This document shows positions 45,789 to 56,072 of a stretch of DNA of 56,072 bases, piece after piece (position 1 is the first letter of the stretch; each line of letters begins with the position of its first letter). Made by a program: the position numbers and the translations under genes. Source of the stretch: GCA-2687025 sp964473525 (GTDB lineage: Bacteria > Poribacteria > WGA-4E > GCA-2687025); the NCBI GenBank assembly GCA_964473525.1, contig CAYYPK010000040.1, positions 1 to 56,072 of the forward strand. Reading direction: 5' to 3'. The notes below the pieces were generated by a model. That model was not told the DNA's origin, did no database searches, and saw nothing but the letters and a program-made list of their open reading frames with translations.

Positions 45789-48500
45789 GTGGGACTTCAG
45801 CATTTCGACGCGCTAGGAAGATGGCTCGTAACCGATCTCGGGTGGGTGTCCATCGAGATCCTCGTCCTTACGAGTATCGTGTTCGTCTTGACCAAATGGG
45901 GCGGCGTACGCTCGTCGCGCACAAGACGCTGGCTTTGGACACTCGCTGTCGTCAAGCCGCTGGTGACGCTGCTGTTCGCCTGGCCGCTCGCCTTCGGTGG
46001 CGGCCGGGACGCCCAAATCGCGGCGCTCCAGGAGCCGGAAATCGAGTCCGGCGTGAACATCCCCACACTCGAGGAAGCGATCCCGCCCGAGGGCTTCGTG
46101 GCTGCCGGAACGGCCCGTCCCACGCCGCAGCCGCGAGCGGCGGCGGACATGGCCGCCGATTCGCCCGCCCCCATGACCGTTCGGGTCGCCGGTGGCAGTG
46201 GGATAACAGGCTTCGCCGTACTGGGGGCCATCTGGCTGTTGGGTACTGCGGGGCTCGGTTCCTATACGCTCCTTGGCGTCGGGTGGCTGATGCACGTGAG
46301 GCGGGGCGGTACTCCCATCGGGGCGGACGACTTGGCCGCGGCGTGTGAACAACACTCCGAGGCGGTCGCCGATCTCCTAGAGCGTGTCGACGTTCGCCTC
46401 ACGACGCGGATATCCGAGCCGTGCATCTACGGCTTCTTCCGTCCGGCGATCCTGCTACCCACCTGGTGCTTGGAGGACAACGCGCCGCCTAACCTCGAAT
46501 ACATCCTCCTGCATGAAGGCATGCACCACCGCGCCAAGGACCACTGGTTTCTCGGTCTGCGTCGCACGATGGAGGTGTTCCTGTGGTTCCATCCCGCCGT
46601 GTGGTACGCCGGCCATAGAGCGATGATAGAAGCAGAGAACGTCTGCGATGAGGCCGTGGTGAACCTGGCTTACCGGCAGGGGACGGCCTCTGCGGCGCTC
46701 ATGTATTCGTCCTGTCTAATGCGCGTCCTGGAGCGAGCGACGCGGCACTCGTTTGAGTCGCTGGTGCCGGGAGTCATACCCACGGCCGAACGCATCCGTC
46801 GCCTCGTGCAGCAGGACGGCCCGTTCGTCAGTTCCGTGTCCATGGTCTCGGTCGTTGCGGTTGCCGTCTTGGCTCTCGTGTCGTTGCCGGGAGCAGGTGG
46901 CCCCGGCGCCTCGCTGGCCGAGCGTGGCTACGACGCTGTCACACGCGAGGAGCCGCCAGCGCGCGAAGTCCTCTTTACAACTAAGTATCCCGGCGACTAC
47001 CACTTCAACCTGTATGCGGCGCGCTCCGACGGTTCCGGCGTGCGCCGAATTACCGACGACGGGGCCCACTACGAGGAAGGGGCCTGGTCGCCCGACTGGG
47101 AACGCATTGTGGCGTTCGCGCGGCGCCCGGAGATCAAGGGCTGGACCTCGTACGTTCTCGACGCAACCACGGGCGCATTGCTGCATCCGCTCAGCGGCTC
47201 AACATGGGGACCCCGCGGCGCCACATGGGGACCCAACAGCGAGTACGTCATCGTGACCGGCAAGCGAAGCCCGCGACAGGGCGGGACCGACGTCAGTCGG
47301 AACCTGTACAAGTTCCACGTCGGGACTCGCGGATACCATCGACTCACGGACGACACAGTCGACCGAAGGGACGCTTCGTGGGCTCCCGATGGGTCCACGA
47401 TCGCTTACATCCGCGCGCGGGTTGGCGAAGTCGGACACGATCTGGCGCTCATGAACCCGGACGGGACCGGTGAGCAGGTCATACACCACGACGAACCCGA
47501 AGGCGTGTTCCAATCAGCGCCAGCGTGGTCGCCCGACTCCGCACGCCTGGCTTACCTCGTGCACGGTGCTACGATTGGCGATCCTCACGAACTGCGCATC
47601 TTGGACGTTGGGAGTCGTGACTCAACCGTTGTTGGTCGCCTGATGAGCAAGGTGGGGCAGCGTCGACAGAGCGTGGCGTGGCTCGCCGGTCACAACGCTG
47701 TCGTCGTAACGGACAAACGCAGTGGCGACAGGAAGAAGCGGTTGTACCGCGTGTCGCTAAGCACCGGGGAGATGACGCGCATCTCCACGGCTGTCGCCGA
47801 CGCTCGGTTCCCCACTGCGGGGCCGGTCGTCGACTCCACACCTGGGACGGCGCCAGCGTTGGGCGGCCCCACGGTCGTAGGGCCAGCCATGGACCCCGTG
47901 ACTGGACACGCCTACTTTGCTGTGGTCGCCGCGAGAGCAATCACAGGCGATGCGGCGGAGGCGGCAGCGGAAGCAATGGAGTTCGAGGGCGTGTTCGGCC
48001 ATCTTGCTGCCGTGACGTCCGACGCGGAAGGCGAGTTCCTTCTCTCGCAGTTCCCATTCACGCACCACGGATTCTGGCTCGGCGGCCAGGCGACCGCCGT
48101 ACCCCCGGAAGGAACCGCCGCCACGCGGCCGTGGCGCTGGTCAACAGGGGAGGACTGGGGGTATACGTCCTGGTTGGACAATGAACCGGACCGCAGCGTT
48201 GCCGTACCGCGCTGGCGGACGATGACCTACAGCAACGCGCCGTCACAACCAACGCGCGCTCGTTCCTTGACGCGCCTTATGTGGGACGGTCGCTCAGCAA
48301 CGGGTTACGAGTCGGGCTTCATCGTCGAGTTCGACCCTACCGACTCGTCAGCCAGCCCGTCTAGCTCCGAGGACGGTTCAGACAGGTCGTACCCAGTCGC
48401 CCTCGTGGACGATCTACCGCACGCACACCCCGTGGGCGCGCAGGTAGTCTTTTGCGTCCTGGATCGTGTGCTCTTTGTAGTGGAAGATGGACGCCGCTAG
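45789..48500 (+). CDS. BlaR1-like M56 membrane protease with PD40 propeller and C-type lectin domain (paralogue 2)
   Basis: A 903-residue tandem duplicate of the preceding gene with the same order: three helices, M56 loop with HEGMHHRAKDHW (zinc motif at 242-246) and EAENVCDEA, fourth helix (SVSMVSVVAVAVLALVSLPGAG), PD40 repeats (GAWSPDWERIVAF, PAWSPDSARLAYL) and a C-type lectin-like end (GHLAAVTSDAEGEFLLSQF, FWLGG, WSTGEDWGYTSWLDNEPD, GFIVEF). The linker after helix 2 is least conserved. GTG 45789 corresponds to the start of paralogue 1 and has AGGAG ten bases before it; the frame is open to 45516 only by chance. The C-terminus runs about 35 residues past paralogue 1 and overlaps hisF by 87 bases, suggesting loss of the original stop. 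Confidence 0.85.
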   Translation: MGLQHFDALGRWLVTDLGWVSIEILVLTSIVFVLTKWGGVRSSRTRRWLWTLAVVKPLVTLLFAWPLAFGGGRDAQIAALQEPEIESGVNIPTLEEAIPPEGFVAAGTARPTPQPRAAADMAADSPAPMTVRVAGGSGITGFAVLGAIWLLGTAGLGSYTLLGVGWLMHVRRGGTPIGADDLAAACEQHSEAVADLLERVDVRLTTRISEPCIYGFFRPAILLPTWCLEDNAPPNLEYILLHEGMHHRAKDHWFLGLRRTMEVFLWFHPAVWYAGHRAMIEAENVCDEAVVNLAYRQGTASAALMYSSCLMRVLERATRHSFESLVPGVIPTAERIRRLVQQDGPFVSSVSMVSVVAVAVLALVSLPGAGGPGASLAERGYDAVTREEPPAREVLFTTKYPGDYHFNLYAARSDGSGVRRITDDGAHYEEGAWSPDWERIVAFARRPEIKGWTSYVLDATTGALLHPLSGSTWGPRGATWGPNSEYVIVTGKRSPRQGGTDVSRNLYKFHVGTRGYHRLTDDTVDRRDASWAPDGSTIAYIRARVGEVGHDLALMNPDGTGEQVIHHDEPEGVFQSAPAWSPDSARLAYLVHGATIGDPHELRILDVGSRDSTVVGRLMSKVGQRRQSVAWLAGHNAVVVTDKRSGDRKKRLYRVSLSTGEMTRISTAVADARFPTAGPVVDSTPGTAPALGGPTVVGPAMDPVTGHAYFAVVAARAITGDAAEAAAEAMEFEGVFGHLAAVTSDAEGEFLLSQFPFTHHGFWLGGQATAVPPEGTAATRPWRWSTGEDWGYTSWLDNEPDRSVAVPRWRTMTYSNAPSQPTRARSLTRLMWDGRSATGYESGFIVEFDPTDSSASPSSSEDGSDRSYPVALVDDLPHAHPVGAQVVFCVLDRVLFVVEDGRR

Positions 48501-49169
48501 CGCCGCGCTCGCTCCGCCTTCGTCCAGGGCCTCGCGCAGGTGCTCCAGTCCCCCCGCGCCGCCCGACGCGATGACCGGGATCGTCACGGCGTCGGAGATG
48601 GCGCGCGTGATGGGAATGTCGTAACCGTCCTTCGTGCCGTCGGCGTCCATGCTCGTTAGCAGGATTTCGCCCGCGCCGAGATCCATCACCCGCAGCGCCC
48701 ACTCGACAGCGTCGATGCCGGTGGGGTGGCGGCCGCCGTGGGTGTACACCTCCCATGTGCCGTCGCCGCGCCCCTTGGCGTCGATGGCGACCACGATGCA
48801 CTGGCATCCCACCGCCGCGGAGGCGTCCGCCACGATCTCGGGATTCAGCACCGCGGCGGTGTTGATGGACACCTTGTCCGCGCCGTAATTCAGCAAGCGT
48901 CGTATGTCCTCGACAGCGCGCACGCCGCCGCCGACCGTCAGCGGCATGAAGCACTGCTCCGCCGTGCGGCTCACGACGTCCAGGATGATGTCGCGTTCCT
49001 CGTGCGAGGCGGTGATGTCGAGGAAGACGAGCTCGTCAGCTCCCTGCTTGTCGTACATCTCGGCGGTCTCGACGGGGTCTCCCGCGTCCTGGAGGCCGAC
49101 GAAGTTGATGCCTTTGACGACTCGCCCTGCCTTAACGTCCAGGCACGGGATGATGCGTTTCGCGAGCAC
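48414..49169 (-). CDS. hisF: Imidazole glycerol phosphate synthase cyclase subunit
   Basis: A 251-residue TIM barrel of standard HisF length: AKRIIPCLDVKAGRVVKGINF with catalytic Asp (D11 region), VGGGVRAVEDIRRLLNYGADKVSINTAA, GEILLTSMDADGTKDGYD with the second catalytic Asp, and VIASGGAGGLEHL. With HisH it forms the imidazole ring in histidine synthesis and releases AICAR. GTG 49169 is preceded by GGAGGG inside the end of lon, two bases after the lon stop. hisH and the other his genes are not here. Its 3' end overlaps the convergent paralogue 2. Confidence 0.97.
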   Translation of the reverse strand: MLAKRIIPCLDVKAGRVVKGINFVGLQDAGDPVETAEMYDKQGADELVFLDITASHEERDIILDVVSRTAEQCFMPLTVGGGVRAVEDIRRLLNYGADKVSINTAAVLNPEIVADASAAVGCQCIVVAIDAKGRGDGTWEVYTHGGRHPTGIDAVEWALRVMDLGAGEILLTSMDADGTKDGYDIPITRAISDAVTIPVIASGGAGGLEHLREALDEGGASAALAASIFHYKEHTIQDAKDYLRAHGVCVR

Positions 49170-49171
49170 GG

Positions 49172-51753
<2,582 letters not shown>

Positions 51754-51757
<4 letters not shown>

Positions 51758-52314
51758 TCACCCTCCTCGGAGGACGTGGCATCGTCGCCGCCAGGGAGCA
51801 AGGGGCCTTCGTGGGGATCCTCGGCGTCGATGGTGATGGGCGACCGTGGTGGCTTCGTCTGCACTGGGATCGTCTTGGCGACCGGAGGGGCTACCTTCGG
51901 CAGCGTGATCTCCAGGAAGCCGTCGTCGTAATTGGCTGCAAGCTCGCCGTCGTCGTCGATCGCCTCGGGCAACGCCATGGCGCGCTCGAAGTTGCCGTAG
52001 TTGATCTCCGCGAGGTGGTAGTGCTGCTTCTTCTCGCGGGAGCGGTCCCGGCGCGTGCCGCGTATCGTTAGGACGTTCTCGGTCAGTTCGATTTCTACCT
52101 CGTCTTCCGGATCCACCCCTGGAAGTTCCACGCGCACGATAAAGGCGTGCGCGGCCTCGTAGATGTCCATCGGCGGGCGCCAGAACTGCGCGTCCGGGTT
52201 CACGGCGGCTGGCGGCCCACCGGCAGCCTGCCCCTCTATGAACGCATCGAAGAGCTGGTCGATCTGCTTCTGTATCTCGAAGAAATTCCCAAACGGGTCA
52301 CGGCGGTATTTCAT
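51754..52314 (-). CDS. Small heat-shock protein (Hsp20/alpha-crystallin)
   Basis: A 186-residue protein. An N-terminal flexible part (FFEIQKQIDQLFDAFIEGQAAGG) leads to an alpha-crystallin domain: WRPPMDIYEAAHAFIVRVELPGVDPEDEVEIELTENVLTIRGTRRDR ... YGNFERAMALPEAIDDDGELAANYDDGFLEITLPKV. An acidic tail follows. It holds unfolding proteins for refolding or, here, perhaps for delivery to the Lon protease encoded next. ATG 52314 overlaps the stop of the glycosyltransferase gene (ATGA). Confidence 0.95.
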
Positions 52315-53078
52315 GTGACGGGCTCCCGTTCGTGGCGTGGGCGCGGCGGCGCGGCGTCGGAGCGCGGGCCGCCCCTGCCGACGACCCAATAGTAACCGAT
52401 CGTACCCAGGATTTTCACTCCGGCGCCGACCGTACCCCGAAGTGTGCCCGTGATCTTTGACCGACCGATGCGGCGGCGATACCGAACGGGGATTTCCACC
52501 GATATCGTACCCATGATCGCGGCCTTCACCTGCATCTCGACGGTCCATCCGTACGTCGTATCGCGCATGCGCATGGCGCGCAATGTGTCGCGGCGTATCG
52601 CTCTGAACGGCCCGAGGTCCGTGAACGAGACATCCCACACGCGGCGGATAAGGAACGTCGCCAGCCTGTTCCCGACGCGGGCGTGCGGGGCCAACGCCCC
52701 CCGCTCTCGACGGCCCAATGCCCGCGAGCCGATGACCATGTCGGCGCGGCCATCAAGTAACGGCGCCAGGATCGCCGGCAACTCCTTGGGGTCGTCGCTG
52801 TAGTCCGCGTCCAAGAAGACGACGATCTCCGTGTCGGGATGCAGCGCGCGGATGCCCGCCATACACGCCTGCCCGTAGCCCCGCCTACGCTCGTGGACCA
52901 CCCTCGCGCCAGCTCGACGAGCCACGCCCGCCGTGTCGTCGGCGCTTCCGTTGTCGACGACGATCACCTCGTCCACGGCATCTCCGGGGATATCACTTAG
53001 CACGTTACCGATCGCGGCCTCCTCATCGTAAGCGGGTATAACCACGCTCACGAACGGACGGGCGTCTGTCGCGGTCAT
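52311..53078 (-). CDS. Family 2 glycosyltransferase, dolichol/polyprenyl-phosphate mannosyl transferase-like
   Basis: A 255-residue GT2 enzyme: PFVSVVIPAYDEEAAIGNVL, DEVIVVDNGSADDTAGVARRAGARVVHERRRGYGQACMAGIRAL, then the DxD-type VVFLDADYSDDPKELP and the acceptor region MVIGSRALG ... TDLGPFRAIRRDTL. The order matches DPM1-type transferases that load a sugar on a polyprenyl phosphate. No C-terminal membrane helix is apparent beyond a hydrophobic end. The start overlaps the preceding gene's stop (ATGA). Confidence 0.93.
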   Translation of the reverse strand: MTATDARPFVSVVIPAYDEEAAIGNVLSDIPGDAVDEVIVVDNGSADDTAGVARRAGARVVHERRRGYGQACMAGIRALHPDTEIVVFLDADYSDDPKELPAILAPLLDGRADMVIGSRALGRRERGALAPHARVGNRLATFLIRRVWDVSFTDLGPFRAIRRDTLRAMRMRDTTYGWTVEMQVKAAIMGTISVEIPVRYRRRIGRSKITGTLRGTVGAGVKILGTIGYYWVVGRGGPRSDAAPPRPRHEREPVT

Positions 53079-53782
53079 CGCAGTCTCCGAAGCGCGCCCA
53101 GCGTGTGCCGAGGGAGCGGCTGTTCCGCCACCTCTAGCGCGCGCAGGTGCGCCTCCAGCCGGCGCACATCGTCGGGCGTGTCGATGTCATAGCACATGGG
53201 GAGGATACCGCACGTCACCTCCGGCCGCCGCTCCGCTAGCGCCTGCGCCCTATCGACCGTCTGCGCGAGGACGTCTGGTTCGCTCCACCGCACGGCGTCG
53301 AACAGCGTGGCCACGTCGTCGCCGACCGAGGCCCGCGCGCCCACGAGGCAGTAGCCGCCGTCGTGGCTCGGAGTCAGCGCGATATCGCGCCGTTCGAGCA
53401 GATCCCACGCGGCGTCGATGCGTGGGCCATCCAGCAGAGGCGCGTCCGACCCGATCAGGACGACGCGCGCGGCCGCATCGGTGGCGAACGCTTCGGCGAA
53501 GGCGGCAGCCATACGGCTTCCGAGGTCTTCGCCACGCTGTGGCGTGAGTTCGTGGTCGCTGAATATGTCCTCCAGAAGCGCCGGCCGCGCCCCGGGCGCC
53601 CACGCAAGCACGCGACGGTCACACGCCGCCGCGCGTGAGGAGGCGGCGACATCGCGTAGCATCGCCAAGTAGAACTTCACGCGCGCCGGCCCATCGAACA
53701 TCGGAGACAGGCGCGTCTTCGCGGTGTCCGCGCTCGGCTCCCGGGCGAAGATGATGAGCGTGCGTGGAGACCGACCGAGCAT
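53075..53782 (-). CDS. DUF2064/TIGR04282-type nucleotidyl- or glycosyltransferase
   Basis: A 235-residue GT-A fold protein: RTLIIFAREPSADTAKTRLSP (family KTRL motif), LGSRMAAAFAEAF, VVLIGSDAPLLDGPRIDAAWDLLERRDIALTPSHDGGYCLVGAR (GxDxP and DGGYxLxG). TIGR04282 proteins often sit beside GT2 enzymes, and some are linked to arsenosugar synthesis. No arsenic gene is present here, so that role is unsupported. It lies 40 bases behind the GT4 gene and overlaps the GT2 gene by four bases. Confidence 0.9.
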   Translation of the reverse strand: MLGRSPRTLIIFAREPSADTAKTRLSPMFDGPARVKFYLAMLRDVAASSRAAACDRRVLAWAPGARPALLEDIFSDHELTPQRGEDLGSRMAAAFAEAFATDAAARVVLIGSDAPLLDGPRIDAAWDLLERRDIALTPSHDGGYCLVGARASVGDDVATLFDAVRWSEPDVLAQTVDRAQALAERRPEVTCGILPMCYDIDTPDDVRRLEAHLRALEVAEQPLPRHTLGALRRLR

Positions 53783-53822
53783 CGGCGTGGTTTCCTGAGT
53801 CCATGAGGTCCGTGTAGAAAGT

Positions 53823-55040
53823 CTACGCCGTGTCGTCGCCCACGAGCCTGCGGTAGAAGGCGTTCATCCGCGCGCCGATGGCTTCCCAACCGTACCGTTC
53901 CTCGACGCGTCTGCGCCCGGCGGCGCTCAGCTCGCGCCGTTGCTCGACGTCAGTAGCCAGCCCGATAGCCGTCTCCGCGAACGCCTCGGGGTCGTCGGCG
54001 ACACAGAGGTCGCGACCCGGCTCGACGTCCAATGCCTCGCACCCGATGGACGAACTGACGATCGCCTTGCCCATCCCCATCGCCTCGAGGATCTTGAGCC
54101 GCGTGCCTCCTCCTATGCGCAACGGTACAACGTACACGGACGCACGCGCGATAAACGGATGGACCTCTGGCACACGCCCTGTCACAGTGACCCCGTCGCG
54201 GCCGTGGTAGCTCTGCATCTCGTCCGTGGGAGCTTTGCCTACGGCGAAGAAGCGGGCGTCGGGCAACGCCTCGCGGATGCGTCCCCACACCTCGCGGCAG
54301 AAATACGCGACGGCGTCAGCGTTCGGCAGCCAGTCGTAGCTCCCGGTGTAGACGAACGTGGCCGGCTCCTCGTCGTCAGGCCGTGGGGTGTACCCAGCCA
54401 GGTCGACCCCGTTATCGACGGCTTCGACAGGCACGCCAGGAACCAGCGTCCTGTACATCTCGGCGTCCCGATCAGAGGCGGCGGTGATCCCGTCGAATTT
54501 CGGTCCTTCGCGCCGTTCCGTGCGCTCGAAGACGTTCGCCTGCCAGCCGAAGGCCTTGCGTCGGAGCCACGTCGGCTGGTGATCCGTCGCGCGCCGCCAG
54601 ACGTCGGAATCCACGTTCTGCGTGGAGAGCAGTACGGGCGCGTTCGTGAAGCGGCGCACCGTCGGCAGGTACTGCGCCATGTGCACCATCTCAAAATGGA
54701 CGAGGTCGAACGGCGTCGCCTCCAGCAACTCGGCAAGCGCGCGTCGATACGCCGGGAGGAAGTACTTGGCGGCCGCGAGTGGAACGCCACGCGTCACGGC
54801 GCGCGCCATCGCCTGCGGGGTCAGGGGAGGCACACGCGCGGGCGAGCGCGGCACGAGGATCGTCGTGATGCCCTCGTCGCGGAGTTCATCTGCCGCGTCG
54901 TCGTCGGTGGCTTCGGTCTGGAGCGCGAGTACCGTCACGTCGAACTCTGTCGCCGCGCGCCGGAGCAGGTTCAGGACGCGTATCTTCCCACCGTCTGTCG
55001 GCGGCAGGGGCAGGCTCGGGGCCAGTATCAGGAGCTTCAT
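53823..55040 (-). CDS. Family 4 glycosyltransferase (surface polysaccharide type)
   Basis: A 405-residue GT-B protein: MKLLILAPSLPLPPTDGGKIRVLNLLRRAATEFDVTVLAL at the start, then VPVEAVDNGVDLAGYTP, TFVYTGSYDWLPNADAVAYFCREVWGRI, VTGRVPEVHPFIARASVYVVPLRIGGGTRLKILEAMGMGKAIVSSSIGCEALDVEPGRDLCVADDPEAFAETAIGL. The E-x7-E-like region and the DW/PN sequence match the sugar transferases found with exopolysaccharide export systems (TIGR03087-like). ATG 55040 has GAGGG eleven bases before it; ATG 55094 would add 18 unrelated residues. It heads the minus-strand operon. Confidence 0.88.
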   Translation of the reverse strand: MKLLILAPSLPLPPTDGGKIRVLNLLRRAATEFDVTVLALQTEATDDDAADELRDEGITTILVPRSPARVPPLTPQAMARAVTRGVPLAAAKYFLPAYRRALAELLEATPFDLVHFEMVHMAQYLPTVRRFTNAPVLLSTQNVDSDVWRRATDHQPTWLRRKAFGWQANVFERTERREGPKFDGITAASDRDAEMYRTLVPGVPVEAVDNGVDLAGYTPRPDDEEPATFVYTGSYDWLPNADAVAYFCREVWGRIREALPDARFFAVGKAPTDEMQSYHGRDGVTVTGRVPEVHPFIARASVYVVPLRIGGGTRLKILEAMGMGKAIVSSSIGCEALDVEPGRDLCVADDPEAFAETAIGLATDVEQRRELSAAGRRRVEERYGWEAIGARMNAFYRRLVGDDTA

Positions 55041-55137
55041 GTGCGCCGGCGCCCTCAATGCTTCCGTGCGTTCGCCTAGCTTTACCAGAGCCATGATGAC
55101 CCATCCGCGCGTGGCGCGGTAAGGCCGCGCGCGCTTT

Positions 55138-55167
55138 TTGACCGGGCAACGCGCGCCGATGTAGACT
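55138..55167 (+). promoter_or_regulatory. Promoter candidate of the Lon N-domain gene
   Basis: TTGACC (55138-55143), 18 bases, TAGACT (55162-55167). The leader to ATG 55219 would be about 45 bases. A GC-rich hairpin (GCGCGG-TAAGG-CCGCGC, 55114-55130) followed by GCGC and five T lies just before it. Confidence 0.5.
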
Positions 55168-55218
55168 AGGGGAGTCTCGACCCGCCCTCGACCCGTCTAC
55201 GCAACCGGCTGGCGACTG

Positions 55219-55956
55219 ATGACCCCCGACGCCCCATCCCCCGACGCGCCTGAGGACTCCACGCCGGAGTCCGAAGTCCAGTTGCGGCTGTTTCCGCTGC
55301 CCAGCGTTCTCTTCCCGGGAATGCCGCTGCCCCTGCACATCTTCGAGGACCGCTACAAACTCATGATCGGCGAGTGCATACGTGACGAGGTGCCGTTCGG
55401 CGTCGTCCTCATCCGTGAGGGCGCCGAGGTCGGAGGTCCCGCGCGTGTCTACCCCATCGGCACCGTGGCGCGCATCCAGCAGGTGGAGAAGCTAGACGAC
55501 GGGCGAATGAACATCCTCGCCCACGGCGAGCACCGCTTCCGCATCACGGAAATCGTGCAGCAGGAGCCGTACATGAGCGCGCGCGTCGCGTTCATGCCCC
55601 AGGCTGGGTCCGAGATGCCACAGACGGAGCTCGTGGCACTGTCAGGCTCGGTCGCGGAGGAGTTCCTGAAGTACGACCGCCTTACCGCCCTCGTAGACGA
55701 TGACTGGGAAACCCAAGAGACACTCCCCGACAGCCCCGACGACATCGCCTACCTCGTCGCCTCGGTGATGCCGCTGTCACCTCGCGAGAAGCAGGCCCTG
55801 CTCGCGCAGGATTCGGTCGAGACGCTTCTGAAATCGGAACACAAGGCACTCAAGAAGCGTACGTTCCACCATCGCGCCGTCCTCGCGGCTCGCCGGCGCG
55901 CCGACGAGCGCGTGCCTGAGCACGGCGACATGCCAAAGTCCTCGCGCCTGAACTAG
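55219..55956 (+). CDS. Stand-alone LON substrate-binding-domain protein
   Basis: A 245-residue protein: QLRLFPLPSVLFPGMPLPLHIFEDRYKLMIGECIRDEVPFGVVLIREGAEVGG ... RIQQVEKLDDGRMNILAHGEHRFRITEIVQQEPYMSARV, then a helical part. This is the N-terminal domain of Lon (PUA-like) without AAA+ or protease parts. Such proteins occur in many bacteria; their role is not established, possibly as adaptors. The C-terminal end (FHHRAVLAARRRADERV) is basic. The gene is divergent from the operon that contains full-length lon. Confidence 0.92.
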   Translation: MTPDAPSPDAPEDSTPESEVQLRLFPLPSVLFPGMPLPLHIFEDRYKLMIGECIRDEVPFGVVLIREGAEVGGPARVYPIGTVARIQQVEKLDDGRMNILAHGEHRFRITEIVQQEPYMSARVAFMPQAGSEMPQTELVALSGSVAEEFLKYDRLTALVDDDWETQETLPDSPDDIAYLVASVMPLSPREKQALLAQDSVETLLKSEHKALKKRTFHHRAVLAARRRADERVPEHGDMPKSSRLN

Positions 55957-56072
55957 AGTCCGCCACGTGCGATGCGTTGGTGTGTACCCGACCCCATCCT
56001 AATATTACAACCGTAGGTATTCTTGGCTACGGTCCCAACATGGATCGGATGTCTGGTTATACAGGAATCTCG
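55957..56072. other. Right edge, no gene seen
   Basis: The last 116 bases are more A/T-rich than the rest and hold no open frame with a recognisable motif. The next gene, if any, starts beyond the edge. Confidence 0.5.

Overview
The window is chromosomal DNA from an uncultured, GC-rich, Gram-negative-type (diderm) bacterium, most likely a metagenome assembly because one run of ten N interrupts a gene. Evidence for two membranes is a 1,091-residue secreted protein that ends like an outer-membrane beta-barrel (final Phe), a sigma-54-type response regulator and several exported TolB-like propellers. A LamG-domain remnant with a tail resembling those I recall from Poribacteria, and the many PD40 propellers, point weakly to Poribacteria or a similar marine candidate phylum. 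No 16S or tRNA gene is visible, so the phylum stays open.

Layout: 1-5 kb has the end of an unknown gene, a secreted PD40 propeller, a small glycosyltransferase-like protein, an NtrC-type regulator and a thioredoxin/haem c/PDZ protein. 5-12 kb is a minus-strand pyrimidine operon (HD hydrolase-pyrR-pyrC-carA-carB). 12-18 kb holds a methyltransferase, a macro-domain protein and a GAF histidine kinase in one run, then nagA (split by the N gap) and an amidohydrolase. 18-21.6 kb holds a secreted PD40 protein and a membrane-tethered ECF sigma factor whose genes share a two-part promoter-like element. 22-24 kb is groES-groEL. 24-30 kb holds a GH36-like protein, ftsY and an ankyrin protein. 30-38 kb holds an oxidoreductase, two CBS proteins leading into a 2-oxoacid:ferredoxin oxidoreductase, an AEC transporter and a sugar epimerase. 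38-42 kb holds the Vps62-like outer-membrane protein and adenosine deaminase. 42.7-48.5 kb holds two tandem BlaR1-like membrane proteases, each fused to a PD40 propeller and a C-type lectin domain and each behind an identical BlaI-type operator. 48.4-55 kb is a minus-strand operon of glycosyltransferases, Hsp20, Lon and HisF, and a stand-alone Lon N-domain gene closes the window.

The most unusual content is signal transduction across the membrane. (1) The M56 protease-propeller-lectin pair looks like a BlaR1-type sensor in which the beta-lactam sensor is replaced by a propeller and a carbohydrate-binding-type fold, with the operator preserved and no blaI gene nearby. (2) A sigma factor carries its own transmembrane helix and a large outer domain, and appears to control its own gene and the next PD40 gene. 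Both read as surface-polymer or glycan sensors; this is inference from domains and DNA sites. Domain calls come from reading motifs by eye, without database searches.
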